Below are positions 35,090-45,965 of a stretch of 64,000 bases of DNA, piece by piece; position 1 is the stretch's first letter, and each line of letters begins with the position of its first letter. Below the pieces are notes generated by a model. The model saw only the letters and a list, made by a program, of their open reading frames with translations. It was not told where the DNA came from and searched no databases. A program made the translations under genes and the position numbers. Source of the stretch: Cricetomys ansorgei (lineage: Eukaryota > Chordata > Mammalia > Rodentia > Nesomyidae); the NCBI GenBank assembly GCA_026225945.1, contig JAMJFZ010002884.1, positions 2,666,001-2,730,000 on the forward strand. The letters run 5' to 3'.

Positions 35090-35510
35090 ATATTTCATTT
35101 CATCTAGGTAATGCCCCTTTTCATTTCTGATTTTAGCTTCATGAGGCATCTTTTTTTCTTAATGTAAAAGTTAAACAATTGTATTGATGTTTTCAAAGAT
35201 TCAGCTCTTGGTTTTTATTGCTTTTTTCTATCTTTATTTTCAATCTTATCTCTTTTTTAATCTTTCTGGCTTTTCTTTTGCCAACATCGAGTCCAGTTTT
35301 CTCCCTTTCATTTAACTCTGTAAGGGGGAGATTTAGGTTTTGAGTTGATAACGTCCTTCTTGTTTAACATGAGCATCTCTGCTAATAGTACTTTTAGCTC
35401 TGCATTTACAAAATTCCATAAATTTTGTTACATCAAATTTTCATTTGTGTTAAGGTATTTTCTAATTTTCTTTGAGACTTCGTCCAGATAAAAACGTTTG
35501 TTGGATTTAC
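35090..35510 (-). mobile_element. LINE-1 ORF2 fragment, inverted
   Basis: 'tcaaagattcagctcttggt', 'gagcatctctgctaatagta' and 'aaaattccataaattttgtt', then 'aaggtattttctaattttct' are inverted L1 ORF2 phrases in the right order. Confidence 0.65.
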
Positions 35511-35918
35511 ACCATTTAGATTTGTGAGCCTCCAAAACAATACCAATTTAAAAATAAAGTATCAGTTTAAAAATCCAATTTATCTCTAACATTTCCAAGA
35601 GCAGATGATTTAATCATTTCATGATTATTTCCATTTCTCATTTCTGTCCCCCTCTCCCTCCATTCCCTGCTTCCTGTTTCCTTTATTTCTTCATCAGAGA
35701 AGTGCATATTGAAGAATTGCTATGGACAAAGAATTGATGATGGGCAGGTCAAATGAGTAATGAACAGACACCATGAAAGAGTCTAGCAAACAGTGGTCAC
35801 ATTTGTGATACAACATTCTATGTGGAATAACGGTTGCTATTGGAATAATGCAAACATCTAATTACCTTTCTGGCCACAGAATCAATTTATATCCTGCACC
35901 CTTTCCATTTACACTCAG

Positions 35919-35919
<1 letters not shown>

Positions 35920-35964
<45 letters not shown>
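35920..35964. repeat. (CA)n microsatellite
   Basis: About 20 uninterrupted CA units with a few more downstream. Confidence 0.95.
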
Positions 35965-36299
35965 ATGCTCACACAAAAATACACACACTGTTCAGTAAGC
36001 AAACTATCAAAGTTCCTCCCTTGAGTTTTCATGTCACTATTTAGCTATTCTAACACTAGTCTCCCCTATCTTGGCAACTAATATACTAGTAATGATATAA
36101 ACCAATATTACTCAATGTTTGCCACAATTTTCCCACCTGAAGTCACAGAATATCTACTTTCTGATAGACTCAGGTATTGTATTCAATCCTACAACCCATT
36201 TCTGTCTTTTGGACCAATTATGAATGATAACCCTTTAAGTTCCCAATCAATGGAAGAATTTTGCTAAGGTACTCATGGCTAATAATGGCTTGGCAGGAT

Positions 36300-36475
36300 T
36301 CAATAGCGTAGTCAGCACACATTTCTGATGTGCCTGGCAGATGGAAGAACAGCACAACAGAAAACATAAGAGAAATTATAGAATAGCTCTAATCTTAGAA
36401 AACTTCCAATCTCATTTGGAAGACAGGACATGATCACACTAAAACAATGCTAAGAACCAAAAATAAATGAGACTA
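36300..36475 (-). mobile_element. LINE-2, inverted, part 1 (split element)
   Basis: 'cacatttctgatgtgcctgg', then 'aatcttagaaaacttccaat' and 'ttggaagacaggacatgatc' are inverted L2 3' phrases. Continues at 36730. Confidence 0.5.
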
Positions 36476-36519
36476 ACCCAAATGTTGTTGTGTAGTAAAG
36501 AAAATAGTCAAGACCCAAA

Positions 36520-36710
36520 AAGCGGTCCACAGAATAAGAAAATATTTGTAAACTCTATGTCTGATAAAGAGTTAATATCTATAATATGCAAATTCAAAAC
36601 CATCAAAATAAGCAAATATTCTGACTTAAAATGAACAAAGGACCTAAATAGACCTGATGAAGATAGGGAATTGTCTTAAAATGTAAAGCAAACAAAAAAA
36701 ATAGACAAGC
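36520..36710 (+). mobile_element. LINE-1 ORF2 fragment inserted in L2
   Basis: 'ctctatgtctgataaagagt', then 'taatatctataatatgcaaa' and 'aatgaacaaaggacctaaat' are sense L1 ORF2 phrases. It sits between two inverted L2 parts. Confidence 0.6.
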
Positions 36711-36729
36711 TACACAAACAGTATAAGCT

Positions 36730-37095
36730 AGGAAGCAGGCCCCTGTGAAATAAGGGAACTAGAGTATGAAGGAAAGAAAGTGCAAGAACTTTGCGAAGTA
36801 TGTAAGGCTAGATCTGGTTTTTGAAGAGTGACTATGGGTCAGACAGGAAGAAAGGACAGGCTTGGGCATAGTACAGACAAAAGCAAAGGCGTAGGAAGTG
36901 GCCCAGTTGGGTAGAGAATACAGAAGACCAAACTCCTGAAGCAAAGGGTCTTTTGAGAGATGCTAGGATGAGAAAAGCGAGGTTAGAAGAGTCTAGAATG
37001 CCAAACTAAGGGGTTTCATGGAAATCTTCAGGCTGTGCCTTAAGCACAAGGGTTGTCCCAGGAGTAAGGAGTGGAGGAGACAGAGAGGCTCTGGA
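36730..37095 (-). mobile_element. LINE-2, inverted, part 2 (split element)
   Basis: 'gggtcagacaggaagaaagg', then 'caaaagcaaaggcgtaggaa' and 'gcttaagcacaagggt'-like steps fit the inverted L2 3' coding region. Confidence 0.5.
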
Positions 37096-37575
37096 GACTT
37101 TTTATTTCAACAGGGGTCTGTCGACACTTTGTGTACCTTGTCTACGTATCATCTGATTTACATTTTACGTTCTTAAGTACCTTATATTTTACTTGAATAA
37201 AGAGTTTCCCTGCTGATTTTAAGTCAAAGGATAAACAGATAAATAAAAAAAGGGAACCTGAAAATCTGTAATTTTCACTAAGGACATGATAAGGATAGAA
37301 CGTCCTTTTAGAAATCCGTCTTCCAAGATAGGGCAGACTAGAGGACAGGAAGGGAAACAGAGATCTGTGTGGACCTTGCTGTAGCTGTTTAAAGTGGCAA
37401 GGCCTGTGGCAGAAGAATGATTTAGAAAATGGCAGATTTTTAAAACCATTTCAGAAGCTATACATAGAGCACAGCCAACAGGGTAGATGACTAACTAGAT
37501 GTTCCTGGCAGGAAGGAATTGAGAGGTTATTTCTCTAAAGAGGACATTTCAACTAATAGATAAAATGCTTAGGGT

Positions 37576-37623
37576 CACAGAGACAATTATAAAATGCTTC
37601 ACAGAGACCATTATAAAATGCTT
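37576..37623. repeat. 24-bp perfect-but-one tandem duplication
   Basis: Two adjacent 24-bp units begin 'cacagagaca' and 'cacagagacc' and both end 'attataaaatgctt', differing at one base. Confidence 0.95.
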
Positions 37624-38124
37624 TGACTCATTCCATGTTTGAGTGAGTTGCAGTTTTGACTCATCAGAAGAGAAAACTGGTTCGTATTTGCTATTCTGGA
37701 AAAGAAAACAAATATACACATTCATCTTGGAGAGGAAGTCAGATAAACTAAGAGGCCATATTTTCAGAACTACTCAGAGACCAATTACTACCTACTTATA
37801 TCAGACGACAAGACATCCCCTTGGAGGCATCTTAAGGGAAAATAGAAACAAACAATCTTAGAGAGGAGAAACGTTCTTGTGAGCTTTTCTAGCCATGCAC
37901 AGCAATACCTTATTGAGATTGCCCACCAGCAAATTTAGATCTCTAGAGCACATAGCACATTTTACTGGTGGTCAGCTGGTGCTAGATCAGCTGTGAAAGG
38001 GTGCATGGATCCAGATGCCCAGAGAAAAAGAGAAATCGGGCCAAGTGAGACCCAAGCAAATGCCTATTGAGAAATGGATCTGGTTGGTATCTCCTGTTAC
38101 ACTCTCTTCACCATTGGGGGAGGG

Positions 38125-38310
38125 GCACCTGATAATGAATCCTGAGCTCAACACAAATTATTTATGCTGCTAATTATATGTGTGACTTTGGACAAATTCC
38201 TTTACTTCTCTTTGCCTAATTGTCCCCATTATCAACTATTAAGAAAAATTCTTATCATACAAGGCTGCTACAAGAGTAGAACTGGATTGTGAAAGTGCTT
38301 TAAAAGACAG
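38125..38310 (+). mobile_element. MIR SINE
   Basis: 'attatatgtgtgactttgga', then 'caaattcctttacttctctt', 'ccccattatcaactatta' and 'aagtgctttaaaagac' match MIR in sense order. Confidence 0.75.
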
Positions 38311-38319
38311 AAAGCCCTT

Positions 38320-38395
38320 TGTTGTGTGGGAGAACACTTAGCTAGCAAATATAATGTTGTGGGTTTGATCCCTAGCACTGCAAGAAAAAAAAATC
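38320..38395 (+). mobile_element. ID-like SINE
   Basis: 'gagaacacttagctagcaaa', then 'gggtttgatccctagcactg' and an A-tail give the short tRNA-derived ID or ID-like plan, including a B-box-like region. Confidence 0.65.
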
Positions 38396-38532
38396 ATGAA
38401 GTATCATACACGTGACAAAGTTTCTTGATACAGCTTGCATATGTCCAGGAAGTGGAATGTGACAAAAACTTTAGTAAATAAAACCATAAATTAACACTTT
38501 AAGATTTTCATTCAAACTTTAAAAATTTTGGT

Positions 38533-38568
38533 GTGTACTGTATGTATGTGTACATGTTCAAGTGTTTA

Positions 38569-38612
<44 letters not shown>

Positions 38613-38704
38613 TGTGTGTGTGAGTATGTGCATGGAGGCCAAAAGTTTCCACCTCAATCACTGTACCTTAGTTTTAATATTATTATTATTATTATTATTA
38701 CTAT
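38533..38704. repeat. (TG)n and (ATT)n microsatellites
   Basis: A TG array (38574-38622) is followed after about 55 bp by eight ATT units (38678-38702). The 78-codon frame here is a repeat artefact. Confidence 0.9.
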
Positions 38705-38998
38705 GGGTGATTAGTACATGTGCTGCAAGACACATGTGGAGGTCAGAGGCAATTATCTTTACATGCTGAGCCATCTCATCAGCCCTCTACCTTATCTTTG
38801 GAGGAGGGGTCTTTCAGTCTTACAATGAACTGGCAGTTCATGAATTTGGCTAGACTGGCTAGATTGTCCCACCTCCACCTCCCCAGTGCTGGGAATTCAA
38901 GCCCTCAATGCCAAATCCATCTCTTACATGGATGTAAACTTAGGTCTCCATATTGCGTGAGAAGCTCTTTAGGAACTAAGTCATCTTCCCAGACCCCT
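38705..38998 (-). mobile_element. B3/B4-type SINE, inverted
   Basis: 'gacacatgtggaggtcagag', 'catgctgagccatctcatca', then 'cccagtgctgggaattcaag' and 'gaactaagtcatcttcccag' are inverted B2/B3/B4 phrases. Two SINE pieces may be joined here. Confidence 0.6.
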
Positions 38999-38999
38999 G

Positions 39000-40010
39000 A
39001 AAACATTTTAGAGTAAATATCCATGCCCCTGCAGTGTCCTTGATATTTAATCATACTAATCAGCAAAGAATTTTGCAAAATAAATTCCTTTAGTAAAGCA
39101 CAGTTTAGTTCCTTGATTTTTTTGTTAACTTGTCCCTTACCTTCCAACTTCCTATCGCATTGTTCAATAATTGACTAATGGTTAGATAAATCCTTGTATG
39201 CTCCTATTATGGACCAGTGTGTATCTATTTTAAGGAATAAACAAGATCCGCATCTATGTGTAGGCTGTGAGTGATACACTGTTTAGCAACAGAAGCATAC
39301 ATACTGTAATCCCATCTTAGAACATAGCAGCATCCCCTTTGTATTTATCTGTTACATGTCTGTATATATTTGTGTGGACACAGAGAAGGTCCTGAGAAGA
39401 TCCAAAGCTGGATTGTTAATGTTGCTTACTCCACAGAGGAGGAAGAATGGAGAGGATATTGTTTACTTTTAATGCCTATGCATTATTCCACTAGTGGTAG
39501 TGAACACATAGAACATATATAATGTCTAAAAGTACTTCCGCTTTTAAAAGAACTTTACCTGGACTGAGAACACTGCTCCTCTCCACTGCTTCCTGGTCTT
39601 TTATGCTCCCTTGTCACTTATTTGTATGCTAAATATCCTGCAAGTTATTCCTTACTTAGAGATCCCTGTCTGCTTGGCTGCTAAATCATTTGCACACCAA
39701 GGAGTTGAATGGTATAGGAACAAAAAAGCCTTTAACTGAGCTTCAGGCCCACCCCTTTCCAACATTTCTGGGAAACAGAAATAGCCTGCCTAAGAAGTCA
39801 GGCAGCGACTCAGGCATAAATCTTTCCTGCGCAAACATAGGCAGCTATGTTTCAAAATCTTGTCTATATTTCAAGGAATCAATAAATTTCCAGATCTGTG
39901 GTTGAAGACTCTCAACCTCCCAAAATGTCCCACTCCCCCCACCCTGTAGCCTTTTTGTCCCTCTGCACGTAGTCCACCCTTCAAGAATAACAAGCTAACT
40001 CACCAAAGAA
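39000..40010. other. Unique stretch, no feature seen
   Basis: No repeat family was recognised and the frame at 39690-39905 has no resemblance to known proteins. Confidence 0.35.
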
Positions 40011-40014
40011 CCCC

Positions 40015-40125
40015 TATCATTTGTGCACACACTCTGTGGCAGACACTGTGCCAGTCATCTTCAGATGTGTCATCTTGACTTACTCTGCACTGCAACCTCT
40101 GTGATAGGTAGGGTGTGATTTTTTT
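40015..40125 (-). mobile_element. MIR fragment, inverted
   Basis: 'ctctgtggcagacactgtgc' followed by 'cactgcaacctctgtgatag' fits the inverted MIR 3' part. Confidence 0.5.
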
Positions 40126-40675
40126 TTTCAAAAAAGCAGAACCAGCTGGAGACATCTCTTAAGGCTTACCCTGGGTTTTCTTGGCTCCCTGATATCCCAA
40201 AGGCTGCAAATTTTCCTAGAGTTATTCCAGCAGTACCTTAACAATGCAGGTATAGACTTCAGAGGAGCTAGCTGGTACTTAGAGATTTGCACAGCCATGG
40301 AGAGGTGAAATGCCAAAGATTTGCCTAGCATTTGACTTGGGCAGCAGATTGTAGTTTCCCAAGCCTGTCCAAGTCTGTAAGTGGCAGCCTTAGGTCTAGT
40401 TCTGGTTGGCCCACATAACAGCAGCCAACCATTACTCATGTCTTCTCCTTTACTAAAGCACTTAACATTTTTGCATAATCTTTCTCTGCATGTATTTACA
40501 TCTTCTGCTTATAAATCCAAGGGAGATGCAACAGGAAAATTGCCTCAATTATTCTGATAAAGAAACTGTTTCTAAGAGGTAAGGAGTTTTTTTCAGAATC
40601 AACAAAACTTATGAACCATAGCTAAAGGCTAGTGTTGAGTTGAGAGAGCTATGGTATTTTCCTGTTTTATTATTT
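40126..40675. other. Unique stretch, no feature seen
   Basis: A minus-strand frame of 103 codons (40128-40439) is open but carries no recognised motif. No repeat was recognised. Confidence 0.35.
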
Positions 40676-40679
40676 GCAG

Positions 40680-40850
40680 TGGGAACATTAGGACAAAATA
40701 TTGCTCAGTAGTTTAAAGGCACATGGTTTTTCAGCACTTAGGAGGCATGGGTAGGCAAATCTCTGTAAACTCAAGGCCAGCCTGGTCTAGATAAAGTTCC
40801 AGGCCAACAAGAGATACATAGACTAGGTTTCAAAAACACCAAAAAGCCAT
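40680..40850 (+). mobile_element. B1 SINE, diverged
   Basis: 'tttttcagcacttaggaggc', then 'aaactcaaggccagcctggt' and 'ctagataaagttccaggcca' follow the B1 plan. Confidence 0.85.
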
Positions 40851-40854
40851 AATT

Positions 40855-41035
40855 TTGGTCATTTGCTCACTATATGGCCATGAACAGGTCAGATACCTGT
40901 TCTGTGACTTAGTTTATCCTCTATAAAAAGTATTTATTAACAATATCTACTTGCTGTAGTCATTGTAATGATGCTTCTATAGCTTGCATATAATATAGTG
41001 CAGTGCTTGGCACAAGAAAATGTCCAGTACATATA
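40855..41035 (+). mobile_element. MIR SINE
   Basis: 'cactatatggccatgaacag', then 'ttctgtgacttagtttatcc' and 'cagtgcttggcacaagaaaa' match MIR in sense order. It directly follows the B1. Confidence 0.65.
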
Positions 41036-41373
41036 GCATATAATTATGTTTTTCAGTAAACTTCTTAATTGTATCTCTTATTCATGGATAAAAATATTCA
41101 GTAGATCTTTCTGGAGCCACAGAGCTTACCAAGGTTATTTTGCAGTACATGCTTTAATACACAGCAAATTTCTCCAAGCCACTATGAGTCCAAAGATGGA
41201 ATACATGACAAAACTGATTTGATTCTTTGAGGCTATTATTGGCAACTCTATCGTTAGGTTGTCTGTATGCCAGAGCAAGAAGAATCTCCACCAATCCCAA
41301 CCCACATTCTGCTAGTTCGAACATTGGAGCTGGCACCTTTCCAGAGTTGTAATGCCCCAGTCTTCCAACAGGT

Positions 41374-41404
<31 letters not shown>
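41374..41404. repeat. (GT)n microsatellite
   Basis: About 15 GT units. Overlapping open frames on both strands (41154-41508) are by-products. Confidence 0.95.
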
Positions 41405-41405
<1 letters not shown>

Positions 41406-41566
41406 CAAAGAGGGGGAAAGAAAATAGTGAGAGTCTGGATAAAGAAGGCTTAGATGGGAAGAAATCTAGAACACTGAAAGGGGAGACGAGGATCAAATGA
41501 GTCCCCACTTTGCTCTAGATATAGACAGACTAAAGAAGCAATCAATTTAGAAGTATTCAGAGACTG

Positions 41567-41973
41567 TATTGGTTGAATGCTTTGTTAACTTCACACAAAT
41601 TAGAGTCATTTCAGAAGAGGGAAGCTCAGGTAAAAACTTGCCCCTACAAGATTGGCCTATGGGCAAGCCCGTGCTGCATTTTCTTGATTGGTGATTGATG
41701 CGAATCAGCAGCTTATCATGGATGGGGCCACCCCTGGGATGGTGGTCCTGGATTCTATAAGAGAGAAGGCTGAGAAAGTCATGAAAGGAAGCCAGTAAGC
41801 AGCATTCCTCCATGGCAGCTCCTCCATCTAGGTTCCTACCCTGTTTGAGTTCCTGCTCTGACTTTTTACAGCAATGGACTATGACATGAGAGCTATAAGC
41901 TGACATAAACCCTTTCCTCACTAGGTTGTTTATGACCATGGTGCTTTAACACAGCAATAAAAACCCTAAGACA
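41567..41973 (+). mobile_element. MaLR-type solo LTR ('type A')
   Basis: 'gctttgttaacttcacacaa', 'aagattggcctatgggcaag', 'ggggccacccctgggatggt', a polyadenylation-like 'gacataaaccctttcctcac' and the end 'acagcaataaaaaccctaag'. Contains the 130-codon minus-strand frame 41547-41939, an LTR by-product. Confidence 0.75.
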
Positions 41974-42329
41974 GGGGCCATGATTCTACAGCATTGAAAA
42001 ATGCATTAAATGCTACATAATCATCCATTTTAAGGTGGCTAATTTTCAGTTATAAGAATTTTACTTCACAAACAAGCAAATAAAAACCTCAAGGTCTCAC
42101 ACTCCTGTGGAAAATTTCACACAGAATTCTAGATCTGATTGGAAGTTTAAAGGGCCTTCACAGGCAATGCATATATACTTTTATACCTTCTACAATATTC
42201 ATGCTTCTCTATTCATGCTTCTATCCTTGAGTGGGAGTGGAGATTCATGCAGGTCCATGTACACATCATTTCATACAATTTCATAGGATAGCCCCCATGA
42301 TGCTTGGCTGCAGGATTTTTGTCAAATAA

Positions 42330-42545
42330 CAGTAACACCTAGCCCCTATGAAGCTCCCACTTTATGTTCAATTCTAATCCTTCCAGCAAATCCCCCATGG
42401 TAGAAATATTATCAACCCCAGATGAGAGAATGGAAATATAAAGGAATTACTATTAAATCTCTGAGCCAATGAGACATGCTAAAACTAGAACCCAGGCAGG
42501 GAAGCCATTGATGGCTGTGCTTGCAGCAAACCTAGTATGCTCTGC
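42330..42545 (-). mobile_element. MIR SINE, inverted (first of three)
   Basis: 'aattctaatccttccagcaa', then 'cccccatggtagaaatatta' and 'ctagaacccaggcaggga' follow the inverted MIR plan. Confidence 0.65.
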
Positions 42546-42804
42546 TTCACATACTGTGAGATCTACTAGATTTCACAAAGACCTCTGAAATGGTACAAAG
42601 TGTGACCTCTGCCCTTAGGGAAATGACAGTGCAGAATGGGAAAGGTCTACTGAAGGAGGCTGCAAAGGACCATGGTAAAAAGTTCAAGGTAAAGGACCAT
42701 GCCACCACCAGAGTAGATAAACCCGATAAAAAGGAACCCAGAGGAAAACTAATAATAATAATAACAACAGAAAATTAGGTTAATTCATGTTGGCTGAGAC
42801 TATT

Positions 42805-42998
42805 TCTATGTGTTTGGCATGAGCCTAACACTTGTCTGACCTCATTTATTGCTTACAGAATGCCTCTAAGCTATATATCAGTAGTACAAGTCTCATTTAA
42901 GAGTAAAAGTACCAAGGCTCAGAGAGTTAAAACAATGTAACTCATTCAGGTTTGCATAATAATCAATTAGATGTAGACTGGATTTGAACTTCTTTTGG
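42805..42998 (-). mobile_element. MIR SINE, inverted (second of three)
   Basis: 'aagtaccaaggctcagagag' followed by 'ttaaaacaatgtaactcatt' and 'agactggatttgaac' match the inverted MIR core. Confidence 0.7.
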
Positions 42999-43029
42999 TT
43001 TATATGTAGAAAAATCTAAGCAAATACTC

Positions 43030-43240
43030 ATCAAATGAGTACCTGTCTTTCACTTGCTAAGCACTTGGTATGGACGTTATCTCATATAATATGACCCTAT
43101 GAATTTAGTATGATGGTTGTCTCCATTCTGTAGAGGAAGAGCTTACAGTTCAGTGATGTTAAAGGATTCTGTCCAAATTAACACAACTACTAAGAGATAA
43201 AGCTCAGATACAAACGCAGCGCTATCCAACTCAAAGGCAT
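43030..43240 (-). mobile_element. MIR SINE, inverted (third of three)
   Basis: 'cttgctaagcacttggtatg', then 'ctccattctgtagaggaaga' and 'actactaagagataaagctc' give a near-full inverted MIR. Confidence 0.75.
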
Positions 43241-44020
43241 TTGTTTGTCTTCTAAAAACTTCTGGAATTGGCCCAGCTGCCTCTTCTGCATCTATGTTAG
43301 TTACCCTTAATTTGGATATAAACAATGAGGGACATAAATAACAGGTTAGCCTCAAATCCAATGAATAGAAAGTATAGACATGGCATACATGGCATACGGG
43401 CAGAGGGGAAAGAAGATACAACAGGAGAAGGGTAGGGAAAAAAGTCTGGAAACTTCTAATGAAGGCAGGGTCTGCTCTCCATATGCTTCTATTAGAGAAA
43501 AGCCATTTTGGCTCCACGTACAGCAGAGACAACAAACTCAAAGTGTGCAACGGCCAGCTCGAAATGAAACTCTTTTTTGGAATTCTGTTTCTAATGAGGC
43601 CCCACCTAGAAGAAGCAGCTGGGCAGCATCAGCCTGTACCCTGACACTTCATCAGAATCATGCTGCTTCCTATAGAACTGTTAGCTGGGTTCTAAAATGC
43701 CACCTGCCAAGAAGGGCTGTTTTCCTATGACCTCAGCCTGCTTTTGATGAGAACAATTCTTGCCCTTTTCTACTCACTGTGAGCTTGTTGTGTTGTGTGC
43801 TTCTGTTCTATTCAGTGGATCAGGTGACTCTTGGGGAGTTGTCATGGTAAACTTGTCAAGATTGTAGTTCTGTATGGCCATCCTTATTCACTTAGACTGA
43901 CTGACTGGCTGGCTGTTTTATGGAAAGGTAATTTAGTAGAAGGGCTTTGCTACTTCAAGGGTGGCCTGTGAAGCAGTGATGTTGGCTTCACCCAGAAGTC
44001 TACTACAAACACAGAATCTA
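43241..44020. other. Unique stretch with overlapping open frames
   Basis: Open frames at 43143-43550 (minus), 43380-43730 and 43459-43644 (plus) overlap each other. None shows a recognised family or a convincing splice context. No transposon was recognised. Confidence 0.35.
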
Positions 44021-44024
44021 GGCT

Positions 44025-44105
44025 GGGCTTATAGTTCACAAGAGGGTGCTTACCGAGCGTAAACAAAGCCTTGGATCGGAGACCCAGTATAGGACTAAAA
44101 AGATA
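44025..44105 (+). mobile_element. ID-like SINE, diverged
   Basis: 'gctgggcttatagttcacaa', then 'gggtgcttaccgagcgtaaa' and 'ggatcggagacccagtatag' fit the tRNA-derived ID/B4-head plan. Confidence 0.55.
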
Positions 44106-44339
44106 TAAGAAAAGGTAGAAAGAAAAATGCAGATTACCAGGCCCCATGCTAGGCTTTGTAAATGGATAACCATATCTCAGAAGCTTTGAGCATCACAATG
44201 GCAGAAGCACTGGTATAGGACAATGACTCAGAAAGGCTTTCCCTCTCACTCATCACCAGACAGTCCCCATTCCTTCTGCTTTTCTGAGGGCTCCAAACAA
44301 TTCTATCAGCTTCCAAATTTGGTTGTACTTTATTGAATC

Positions 44340-44725
44340 TGGAGATATTTTTTAAAAGAATTTTTTATTTGGAAAAAAAATAAGCTAACAGAAGAATCCT
44401 AAAAATAGTACAAAAACCCTGTTTGTCTCTCACACAGATTCACTGTTAGCATTTGCCTTATTTGCTTGATTCTGCCTCTCTACATTTCTGTGTAGCTTCC
44501 CTTCCGAATTCAATTGAGTTGGTTGCAAACATCATGGCTTGCACTCCTAAATGTTTAAACACAAGTTTACTAAGAAGAAAAACATCTTACATAACCAAAG
44601 GACAGGTTACCATGCTCAGGAATTATTTAACCTGTCACAATACTGTCTTCTGATACAGAGTCCTTATTAAATTTGTCAAATTTTAGTTGGTTTGCTGATG
44701 TCCTTTTGGGGGATTTTGCTTTCAA
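44340..44725. mobile_element. Ancient L1M-type 3'UTR fragment
   Basis: 'atagtacaaaaaccctgttt', then 'cacagattcactgttagcat', 'gttggttgcaaacatcatgg', 'cttacataaccaaaggacag' and 'ttatta..tttgtcaaatttt' follow a well-known old mammalian L1 3' region. Orientation was not resolved. Confidence 0.6.
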
Positions 44726-44854
44726 CCTAAGGAGCGTGCAAGAAGTACTAATGTTGTAGCTCAAGCCCATGCCAATTAAGACATAAACACATATTCAGTT
44801 AAACATTATGTCACCTAGTCCCATCTACTTGCTTAGAGATAATAGGGAACATTA

Positions 44855-45215
44855 GTCACTTTTCTATTGCTGTGATAAAATACTATAACCAAAGCAACTT
44901 ATAGACGCAAGGACTTATTTGGCTTATGGTTGCAGAGGGATGATTCTGTTTCATCAAGGAAGTATAGTAGCAAGCAGTAGACATGGCAGCTGGAACAGAA
45001 ACTGAGAGCTCCCATCTTGAGCCCCAAGCACAAAACAGAGAGAGCAAATTAGAAATGATGTGAATTTTTAAATTCTCAAGGCCCACCTCCAGTGACATAT
45101 CTCCTCCAATAAGGCCACGTTTCTAGGCCTCACCAAACAATGCCACCAACTGAGGACCAAGTATTCAAATGCCTGAGATTATAAGGACCATCTCCTTCAA
45201 ATCAAGTTAGGGTTT
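44855..45215 (-). mobile_element. MaLR-type LTR, inverted
   Basis: 'ttctattgctgtgataaaat', then 'ggcccacctccagtgacata', 'tctcctccaataaggccacg' and 'caagtattcaaatgcctgag' are inverted MaLR LTR phrases. It differs in its middle from the type A copies. Confidence 0.65.
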
Positions 45216-45234
45216 TATTCTGTTTATAGTAGAA

Positions 45235-45235
<1 letters not shown>

Positions 45236-45275
<40 letters not shown>
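45236..45275. repeat. (TG)n microsatellite
   Basis: About 19 TG units next to an inverted L1 fragment. Confidence 0.95.
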
Positions 45276-45278
<3 letters not shown>

Positions 45279-45289
45279 ACACATGCACG

Positions 45290-45590
45290 TGCCTGCACTA
45301 CATGTTATTTTTCCATTTATCCAATGATGCACACCTTGGCCAACTCTGTATCTTGGTTACTATAAATAATGCTGTGATAAACATGGGTGTGCAGATGTCT
45401 GTGCAATAAGCTTAGATTCCTTGGGTTATATGTTCAGTAGTGGTATAGCTGGACCATATGGCAGTTCTATTTTCAGTTTTTTATGGAACCCCCACAGTGT
45501 TTTCTGTAATGGCTACACTAATTTACATTCCTACCAACAGCATACAAGAGTTTCTCTTTCTCTGCATCCTCATCGGCATTTGTAATCTTA
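45290..45590 (-). mobile_element. LINE-1 3' region, inverted
   Basis: 'ataaataatgctgtgataaa', then 'catgggtgtgcagatgtctg', 'agtggtatagctggaccata' and 'tggcagttctattttcagtt' match the inverted 3' region of older L1s almost phrase for phrase. Confidence 0.8.
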
Positions 45591-45799
45591 TAGCTTTAAA
45601 GGAAAGACAAAATTTCTGAGGGAAGTGAGTGTGCACATATGTTTTAAAGCTCTCCAGCAGCCTACATTGCACAGCTGAGGATGAGAACTAACTGATTTTG
45701 CACTGTAGACTTCTTCTGTGAACTCTATGGATCAGAAACTGCTAGCAGCATACCAAGCTCCAAGTATAATTTGCCTAGACACCCATGTCCCCTTTAGAC

Positions 45800-45965
45800 T
45801 GAGTTCTAATGTCACCACCTGCCTCTGAAGTTCCCTAGGCCTTTCCTAACTGCCTTCTGATTCCACATGTCTCCTGGAAACAAAACAGTCATATTTTTTC
45901 CAACCCACTATTTTCCCCACAATCACTTAGCGTATTCTCTTTATGATAAATAAATGTTATATATG
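45800..45965 (+). mobile_element. LINE-2 3' fragment
   Basis: 'gagttctaatgtcaccacct', then 'cctaggcctttcctaactgc' and 'tgataaataaatgttat' fit the sense L2 3' end. Confidence 0.5.

Noticed and set aside
41547..41939. 130-codon minus-strand frame
   Set aside because: Lies wholly within a MaLR-type LTR, antisense to it.
43143..43730. 135- and 116-codon overlapping frames as coding exons
   Set aside because: Opposite-strand overlap, partly in a MIR, with no recognisable protein family and no clear splice signals.
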